This document shows, piece by piece, positions 56,690-64,000 of a stretch of DNA of 64,000 bases (its first letter is position 1; each line of letters opens with the position of its first letter). The notes under the pieces are model-generated. The model worked only from the letters and a program-made list of their open reading frames with translations. It did no database searches and was not told the origin of the DNA. Made by a program: the position numbers and the translations under genes. This stretch comes from Euwallacea fornicatus (lineage: Eukaryota > Arthropoda > Insecta > Coleoptera > Curculionidae): assembly GCF_040115645.1 (NCBI RefSeq), contig NC_089559.1:930001-994000 (forward strand), written 5' to 3'.

Positions 56690-59030
56690 TGAATGTTGGT
56701 TGATCTTTGAAGTTTTCATTAGTTCTGATCTGAATCGAACCTCTCTCACGGTTATTCTACTTGCTAGTGCCTCCATCATCAATACTTACTTACTTCCAGA
56801 TATTCGCAATGGACTCATTAAGGTTAATTTTATTCTTAAAATAACATTAGACACTGTATCAATAATAAGTCTGAGATAAAGAGGCGATTAGTTGGTCAAG
56901 TAAATACGCACTCAGGAATGTCCAGTTCTCAACAACAAGCACGAAGCATTTTCGGTTAATTGAAGTACTAAGAAATTTCATCATTTACCAGTGAACTTGT
57001 AATGGCTTAAAGCGATATTGACCTCTAATACTTGAGGTGAACAAAAAGTCAAGATATTGGTGACAAGTTTGCTCATCCGTCACCTAAGTCCAGATCGATG
57101 GTTCCTGCGCCTTCGCTGGGACCCAATCGGACCTTGGCACCCCATCCAAGTGTCACATCTTGGTCAATGTGTACGTGGATATCAGTGATGTTTGGGAAAA
57201 AAAGGCAGTGATAATTAATTAAGTGAATGAAACCGCACTGCACCGACCTCAATCACTCGCGACATAACAATAGAAAAATTCAAGGTTAGTTCGGGTTATT
57301 ATCGAAAAGTTCCGTAAATACCCATATACTTTTATGGGTTTTTATCGGCTGGGTTTCGTTCAGGCAAACTACCTCGAAACCGCTCCTTGATGCTACGTTT
57401 AATACTGAAATACTTGACAGAAGAGCGGATTTTTTGCGTAACCTGTATAGTATAGAGGTCGTGTTCATAAAGACACACCATGTGTGATATTTCTTATTCC
57501 CACCCCATTTTTAATTAAGTTAATCGCTGATAGCCAGCTCTATGTTCTATCGCCAGCTGGGAGTCTCTCAAAAGAATGGGCCAAGACCCCTTTAAAACTG
57601 AATTTTTTGTTAAGCCGCTGGAACATACAGGAGTATAGAGGCACGGGCGTACTAGAACTCAATACAGAACGAAATCGGAAATGGAAAAAGTGCGAAAATT
57701 GCGAACAATTTCTTGCTGCTGAATATCTTACTGTGCGCCAATGACCTTCTGGCCACTGGAACACAGGAACGTAGTAGATTGAGAAGCAGCATAATAACAG
57801 AATTTTTACATAAAACATTTTTTTGTATAAAAATTAAGGAATTATATACTTCCAGGTTTATTTACTAGTGCATGTCAATAAAATTCTACATAAAACGGTT
57901 TATAATCAAGTAATTTGAGCACTTTTAGGATGAGCCGCTGGAAAACGAATCCGAAAGAACTCCAAGGTAACAACAAAATTCTGATATTCTCAGGAACCTC
58001 TTGGTGCCAAATTTATTATGTACTCCAATGATTTTTTATATATTATCGCTTTCAGACCTCTTCAGAAACCATGAAAATTATGGGAGCGAAACTATGAATA
58101 CCAGAGACGTGTTGTATCAAAATGCTTCACAATCTCGTCAGAAATCCTGAAAAATTGATTACGAACCACTTAAAAGAGAGGAAATTTCATTTCTTCATTT
58201 TGTTGAAATCCGAGGAAAATATTTATTTTTTAAGTGATTTGTTTGTTTTTTTATTCCGCTGTCTGTAACCTCGTTACACTTAGAGATAGAGAACCCTACT
58301 CAGTGTCATTTTAGAACGGAACATTCCTCAGAACCTACATCCTCATAAGATTGCCGCAAAAATACCACCGGAACAGATTAAATTGCCCCCTCCCGCTCTC
58401 CCCCCAAAAAAAGCACGATTTGGTACCCAAAATCCGATTGCTAGAGTGAGTGCCAATTCACACACACACATGCATTTAAACCACCATAATCAGATTCAAA
58501 CAGCAGCCCGTTATGAACGACCTGACCCTACCTGAACCATTATCATATATGAAGGCAAGGGCTCGATAATAATTGTTAATAATGTTAATGATGATGTCAG
58601 AAAATCGCATTAGACCATACAGTACAAACTTAATAAAATGTAGATAATCCTTGACATATAAAAACTAAGCGGTGTTTTATTCTAATTGATTCTGGTTTAT
58701 TGAATCTTCATTACCTGATGAACACAATGCGGATGCATATGCAATTCTCCTTAGTAAAGGTGCGTCTTGACGCATTATACATTGGGAGACTTGGACAACA
58801 AATAAAAAAAATAGTACTAGAAATCCCTTTAAAGTTCAGTCAAAACCCAACTGAACCCAGTGAACATATACCCAAGTTGCAGCTCAATGCTAACGATGTA
58901 ATTAAATGGTAATTTCCAAGGTGTTTTGGGCCGACTTTTCAAATCGATGGATAAAGGAAGTAGCTCCGGTGCTGCCTCAAATTACCAGTAGCAAAATATA
59001 ATATTATATCAATTTCTATAGTTAAAAGGT
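56690..59030. other. AT-rich stretch with scattered repeat cores
   Basis: Related phrases AAGCCGCTGGAACATACAGG (about 57614), GGCCACTGGAACACAGG (57748) and GAGCCGCTGGAAAACG (57932) belong to the repeat class. A 58671-58912 plus frame preceded by a U12-like branch and acceptor (TCCTTGAC..ACTAAG) and holding a donor (AAAG|GTGCGTC) is possible coding, but too weak to call. Confidence 0.3.
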
Positions 59031-59034
59031 ATTT

Positions 59035-59520
59035 GGAGCGGTACCACCTGCCAGGCAGTGCTTGGTACCACCACAATCTCAAGAACTTAATCAAGCATTA
59101 AGAACTACATACTCAGGTATAAGCAATCCAAGGTCCCACTTGCAAGATCAAAGACCAAAATGTCCATGGGTGCATTTACTGCAGTGGTACCATCTATCCT
59201 ATCATTGTTGATTTCACTATCACGGGTAAAAACGAGAGACACCTATCCTATCGCCACCACCACGGATCAATTACCACAAATAAATAAATAAATAATTGAT
59301 TAAAGTTCGAGATAATGAAGCAGCAGCGAAAAGAAATCGGTACTACTTGGTACTACGTGAAATAACGGTGAACTGAAAATGAGAATGGTATGGTATATGT
59401 CGTCGCATGCCACTCGAAAGGAAGGTATTAAAGAATTCTCGGTGTCAGACAGTCTATGGGGGCTACTTTCTAATGGTCTGATCAAGTGAGACGATGGGAG
59501 ATGGTACCTTTATCAGATAT
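59035..59520. other. Second GGTACC-motif cluster plus (AAAT)n
   Basis: GGTACCACC, TTGGTACCACCAC, GTGGTACCATC, CGGTACTACTTGGTACTACG and ATGGTACC occur in under 500 bases. A short (AAAT)4 run lies at about 59279-59295. Confidence 0.35.
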
Positions 59521-59809
59521 TATGCATTTTTATCAACTTTTCATGAGAAAACAAGTTAACCACTTGAAAGTGAGAGCGGATCAATTCGGGGGTTTTTCAG
59601 TCCCGAAGATGTCATAGAGAATGACGATAGAGTGACATCGTTTGCAACTCATAGACGCAAATTTGATGTGGGATTGAGCCTAAAAACCACAGTCTGAAAT
59701 CGATTTTAAATGCTGAAGTCATGCAATGATGTTAAAAAAACATCGACCTGACGTTTGTACGATACCGACTACTAACATAATTTTGACGTATTTGTAACTT
59801 AGTTTTATG

Positions 59810-60430
59810 ATCTACTACTACAGGCAGTGGCGGAGTGGGTCTCCGTGTAGAATTTTTTTTTCTGTTTAGGGGTCATAATGCTGCGCCCCTGGTTTTTGAG
59901 CAATCGCGTTATGAATTTTTCCGGATCTAATCGATACTTAGAGTTGTGAGCCAACGGCATAATCAGTGGTGGAACCTGTTCATTTCAAATCTAAAAATGT
60001 TGAAATTTTGGTTTTCATATCTTAAAAAATTGGAATTTAACGATTTAGTAATTCCTCCCATTACGACTCTGGTTTTTAAGCAATCTTAATGGTACCTTTT
60101 CTAACTTTGATATACGCGGTGTTTTTGAATAGATAGTAAAAAATTTGACGGGTGAACCCTGAGCCAATAAACAAACAAATCAGACACCTTTACAATAATG
60201 TACCTGTAATGAATTCTTTAAAATTTAGTTTTCATATCTTCATTCTACTATGCGTGTACACCTCTGATTTTTGAGCAAACATGGTGCGAATTTTTTTAGA
60301 TTTAACAGATACCTGCCACTGTGTTCTCGGTCCATGTTCAATTGATAACAGAGTACATTCATTTGAAATGTAGAAAGTATTTAAAAAATTTGGATGTCAT
60401 ATCTTTGTAAATTAGGTTTAAATAAGCCCT
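59810..60430. repeat. ~180-195-bp degenerate tandem array, inverted orientation
   Basis: CCCCTGGTTTTTGAGCAATC, GACTCTGGTTTTTAAGCAAT and ACCTCTGATTTTTGAGCAAA place a shared base at 59891, 60071 and 60266. The (G/A)TTTTTGAGCAA core is followed by TAATGGTA/TGGTGCGAATTTTT text. Mid-unit text GTTTTCATATCTT/GATGTCATATCTT also recurs. Read on the minus strand the core is AACCAGGGGCGCAGC, matching the 15-kb array. Confidence 0.75.
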
Positions 60431-60853
60431 TAACACATTTTTATAGCTTTCATTTGAAATCATAGTCAGAAACTCCAAGATTATGCGTGTTCAACCACTC
60501 GTCCTGAGGTTCGCCTTTGCAATTCTTGCATTTGCCGCTGTCGGTCCAACCACTGGTGTTTTGGCATTCAGCTCCACACTTAGCTGTACTCGTTTTTTTT
60601 AGTTTTGTATCAACATTTATCGCAGCAGAATTTCAAAATCGTACATTTTCCCATTTGAAGAGAAGTAGCTGGGTATTGACGTACACTCTACGAGTTACAC
60701 ATACATAAAAACGCCCTTTTCTCCACGAGCAAAGATCACATTTGCACATGCGATGCGATGCGCATCCAAATTAACCCGGAAAGTGAAAAATCTGAATCGG
60801 GAAAAACCGAAAAATTCGAATTGACCCAAAAAACCGAATGTCGTCGGTGGTTT

Positions 60854-60980
60854 TCGGATTTTTCAGACTTCGGGTTGATTCGGGTATTCAGGTCTCGGAT
60901 TTTTCAGACTTCGGGTTGATTCGGGTATTCAGGCCTCGGATTTTTCAGACTTCGGATTAATTCGGGTATTTGGGTTTCAG
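60854..60980. repeat. 41-bp minisatellite, three units
   Basis: TCGGATTTTTCAGACTTCGG starts at 60854, 60895 and 60936, so the period is exactly 41. Units one and two are nearly identical (one base change in GGTC/GGCC) and the third has a few substitutions. Each contains TTCGGGTTGATTCGGGTATT. The flanks (60780-60850 and 60985-61040) are enriched in TTCGGG and its complement, so the array has grown out of a simpler repeat. Confidence 0.9.
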
Positions 60981-61797
60981 CTTAATTCATTTTTTGGGGG
61001 TTTCGGCTTTTTCGGGTTAACGGCCATTTTCCAGGTTTCGGCCGACCGCATCCAACGGGAGCTTTTCCCGGATATCGCGTTTTTCCACTTCCATAACAAA
61101 GGAAATAGACCTGCACCGTATGAACTTACATAACGCATTAAATCACACATACATATTCATCATTTCCCACTTCCTTGTAGATTCATCTGGGATTAAAATA
61201 ATAGATCTACAATAATCTCATATATTTGCACAAATTTCTCTCCCCTGGTGCGTGTTGCGCAATCCAATGATACCGAAGTACGATGATACTGATTTAGCAT
61301 TATTATTTATGTAGTTTGTTAACAGATCCTTGTAATACTGTCCTTAATATCTACCTTGTCCTTAACTGTATTTGCTTTTGTATGTAACAATGCTGTTTTT
61401 ATTGTTATTTTGATTTTTTCCTTTAGGCTCAATGTCACTATACAGTAACAATTCCCAGTTACATAAAACAAAATTTGAATTTACAATCCTATAAAAGGAA
61501 AAGCAGGCATTTTTGTTGATAACTTTTGATTGAAATTTGCAATTTTCCCTGCGAGGCCAATAAGAGAGTAATTATTGTAAACCAATATTAATACTAATTT
61601 GCTTCAAAACAAAAATTACTAATTACACTGGTTAATTTGCCAATCAAGCCGAAAAGTATCTAATGATCGTCAGTAGCCTTGAAGTGGAAATCTAGAACTG
61701 GGTGGGGCAGTATTATGTGTGAAACCGTGCCGTAAGTAGCAACCACACATGGAAATATTCATTAATGATGCAGAAAAAACGTTTTTGCAATTTTCAG

Positions 61798-62250
61798 ATG
61801 TAACATTGTCATATGATATACGTGAGTTGCATTCTTTCCTCAACCATTTCGAAACCTCACGTGACAATCAAAACCGGCACTCAATCAGGTTACACCGATT
61901 ACACCAAAAAGCGTTACAAGGCGTGAAAGTTCTGCAGTTGCTTTTTTTGTGAAGAATTATCATACAATGATTTACGGCGGTTTGATTATGTCATGGTGAA
62001 AAATGCATATTATTCACACAATCTGGGTCATTTTGGTCTCCAATAAACCAGACTGTTTGTCTCCAGGAAAACCAAACCAGTCCTTATCGGATTTTTCCTT
62101 CTTCAATGCAAGGTGTGTCGATCTTTTTACTTTCTTTGCTGCATTTTTAGCTTCGTAGAAGATGATGAGGTCGTTGGTGAAGAAGTCCTTTTGGGAAGTT
62201 TCGAACGTAATTTAGTACCCCGCGAGGTTCTTGCTGCATTAACTCGTTAA
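61798..62250 (+). CDS. Candidate 3' exons of an unrecognised gene
   Basis: Three pieces fit one frame on the plus strand. Exon a (61798-61821) has acceptor GCAATTTTCAG and donor ATAC|GTGAGTTG, phase 1 to 1, and encodes VTLSYDI. Exon b (62067-62112) has acceptor TTTGTCTCCAG, phase 1 to 2, and encodes KPNQSLSDFSFFNA. Exon c (62151-62250) follows a 38-base intron (AAG|GTGTGT to TGCATTTTTAG). It starts SFVEDDEVVGEEVLLGSFER and ends PREVLAALTR before TAA at 62248. The tail is acidic then weakly basic, like a disordered C-terminus. If exon a is wrong, exons b and c can start at ATG 62003 (69 residues in all). A 38-base intron is short even for insects. Upstream exons are unknown. Confidence 0.4.
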
Positions 62251-62259
62251 CTGCGTCAT

Positions 62260-63020
62260 GTGGTTTTATGAATGGTAAAAATTCTTGGATCTGGGTCATA
62301 TATATATCATGTAAAATGGTCACTTTTCGTTTAAACGCAGCGAGCTTTTAAACTTCAATTCTAGAATGTTGAAATTGATTTTTTTTGTCGAGAGGAATTT
62401 GAGATTTTTTTAAAACTAGAAAACAGTGGCGCCACCAGAGCATCCAGACAATTAAACAAAAGCAACTTTGGGAAATTTTCGTGTGGACAAGAAGTTTCAT
62501 GTACTAGAGCGAGACTTGCACGCCAGTGACTAAATGAACTATTGAATTTCTGAAAATTAAAACAAAAACTTGAATTAAAATTTGTGGTGTTACCAATGGA
62601 ACTTCTATTTCCGAGCTTAAGCGAATGTGCTTTCAGACTTTGAGGGCGTAACGTAGAGCGGTCTCGTTGAGTCGTGTTGGGCTCCCGTCCGGGAACCACC
62701 GCTACCTAAACCCCCTCTCCTTGCATCTGGCACTACCCCAGGTGAATTGATTGAGACCAGTGAGTATATGTCCTCGTTTCATCCGTTTGTTTCGTTATCA
62801 TTGTTGCCTTTAACATTGTTGTGAAAGCATTCCAAGAACGTGGGAGCAGTTTTGAGACATTCCGTTTGTCAACAGTGCAGTTCACCTTTTCCTCAGCCAA
62901 TTTCCTCTCTTTTTTGTCCAGTTGTTACATGTAAATAATGCGTGTTCTGGTGCATCTTCTCTCTTACCATACCAGCGCGTTGGTGTCTGATGTTTGCCTA
63001 TTTGATTAAAATATTTTCCA
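62260..63020. other. Downstream non-coding stretch with repeat cores
   Basis: CAGTGGCGCCACCAG (about 62424) and GCACGCCAGTGACT (about 62520) belong to the ~180-bp repeat class. The 112-codon minus frame at 62361-62699 crosses them and is not called. Confidence 0.35.
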
Positions 63021-63023
63021 AAT

Positions 63024-63408
63024 ACAGGGTGTCCATTTAACAGGCCCTCAAACCCGTCTATTAATTAGTTTCTTTGTGACTTAATTTAAAAAAATCAATT
63101 ATGGGGATGTATCGGACGCTGCTGAAGGTAAATTTTGAAATTAGTGACAACTCTACAGGGTATCCCAAAAATCTTTTTTCTCTATCTTATATCTAACTGC
63201 AATTTTAATTTTTTTTTATGGGGCGATGAAAATGTCCAAAGTTTCTTTTAAATTAATTTCCATTTTTTTTCCTAAAACTTTACAGCCCTGTATTCTCGTA
63301 ACGGAGCATTTTTGGAACATAGTTTATATAACAAACTATCATTATTTTTTCGTGTAGAATTCCACCGTAAAATATCTGCATTATATTGAGGAACACCCTG
63401 TATATTCG
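63024..63408. mobile_element. Probable composite of MITE fragments
   Basis: ATACAGGGTGTCCATTTAAC at 63024 and the opposing AACACCCTGTATATTCG at about 63392 look like a pair of terminal repeats, but they do not match beyond the first dozen bases. Extra termini (TACAGGGTATCCCAAAAATC at about 63156, TTACAGCCCTGTATTC at about 63280) suggest two overlapping or broken elements. After 63410 I see no supported gene to the end of the window. Confidence 0.45.
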
Positions 63409-64000
63409 AAACTATCAATTTTCGGCTAGGGGCATATTTTGTCCGATCGTCACCATCTGACAGGTAACGTCTCCAGCTCTCGGTTGTCCCGTTGCTAATG
63501 AATCACACCGTACAGATCCTACGAGATTCCACGAGGCTTGGAGAACAGGGCCTGCCCTTTAAACGGGACCTCTGTAGTCAACCTTTGCAACAATTTATTC
63601 AGTGAAAACCAGCGATTGAACAGGTTTCATTTTGTAACTGCTTACACAATAAAAACAGGTACCTTGGTTTGTTAACTCAGTTAACAAATGGGACCAGTAA
63701 CAACAATAACCGTAGTAGTTCTGCAGATACGGGGCGCAGCTTAAATATATTCAAATGTATGCCATTTTCATAAAATTTCTACATATAACGAACAGCAATA
63801 TTACAAAAATATATACGAAACTCATTGGGATATACTATTTTATGTAAACTCGTGCTGTATTAGAGGACCTTGCTTCGCTCGTTACATAAAATTACGCATT
63901 TCCTAACTCGTTATGCAAATACCTATTCTGTGCTCATCTTTATCTCTTCTTTCAATAATCCCTTCGCCGTTTGACATTCAGCCAACTCCACGTTATAGTT

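Noticed and set aside
62361..62699. 112-codon minus frame
   Set aside because: It crosses cores of the degenerate ~180-bp repeat and has no recognisable domain.
1..64000. CRISPR arrays, tRNA or rRNA genes, operons, viral genes
   Set aside because: No array of identical short repeats with spacers, no tRNA B-box (GGTTCGAATCC) in a credible cloverleaf, no rRNA stretch and no prokaryotic gene organisation was seen; no viral protein was recognised.

Overview
This 64 kb window is animal nuclear DNA, most likely from an insect. It is about 62-65% AT by eye. Coding sequence comes as small exons with GT-AG borders scattered over kilobases of non-coding DNA, with no operons or ribosome binding sites. 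Inverted-repeat transposable elements ending in variants of ACAGGGTGTCC, Tc1/mariner and pogo-type transposase remnants, and this gene density fit an insect; a beetle is my best guess, held weakly. Nearly all short open frames here are chance or shadow frames. I name no gene with confidence: nothing was recognised well enough to carry a symbol.

The clearest coding signal is a set of minus-strand exons. They are a signal-peptide first exon (43186-43028), two phase-1/phase-1 linker exons (30603-30541 and 25931-25902) and a transmembrane exon (8532-8439). The last three join in frame into an acidic extracellular stalk followed by one membrane helix. If the signal-peptide exon belongs to the same gene, the locus is a single-pass membrane protein spread over about 35 kb, and most of the window is its introns. 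Further left are a cysteine-rich exon (5876-5692) and an ATG exon (2869-2760), which may be alternative 3' parts or separate genes.

Plus-strand candidates nested in these introns or beyond them are: an unrecognised protein of about 200 residues with two CxxC pairs (33888-34578), a possible first exon (21172-21495), a possible 5' exon pair (55539-55755) and a possible 3' gene end with a 38-nt intron (61798-62250). A tiny minus-strand two-exon candidate (55230-54755) sits head-to-head with the 55.5 kb one.

Two classes of repeat dominate the rest. One is a set of foldback elements 0.4-1.1 kb long with long inverted arms (1.5-2.5, 24.2, 27-27.9, 32-32.8, 34.7-35.5, 39.3-40.3, 45.2-46, 48.8-49.3 and 52.4-54.4 kb). 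Several carry decayed transposase C-termini, and one is split by a nested Tc1-like copy. The other is a very degenerate tandem repeat with a period near 180 bp. It recurs in at least ten separate short arrays across the window and is the most unusual feature I see. Regulatory candidates are a CpG-rich block with a CRE at 6.4 kb, a pair of perfect CREs one helical turn apart at 10.8 kb, and a CCAAT/TATA-like block at 28.9-29.0 kb.
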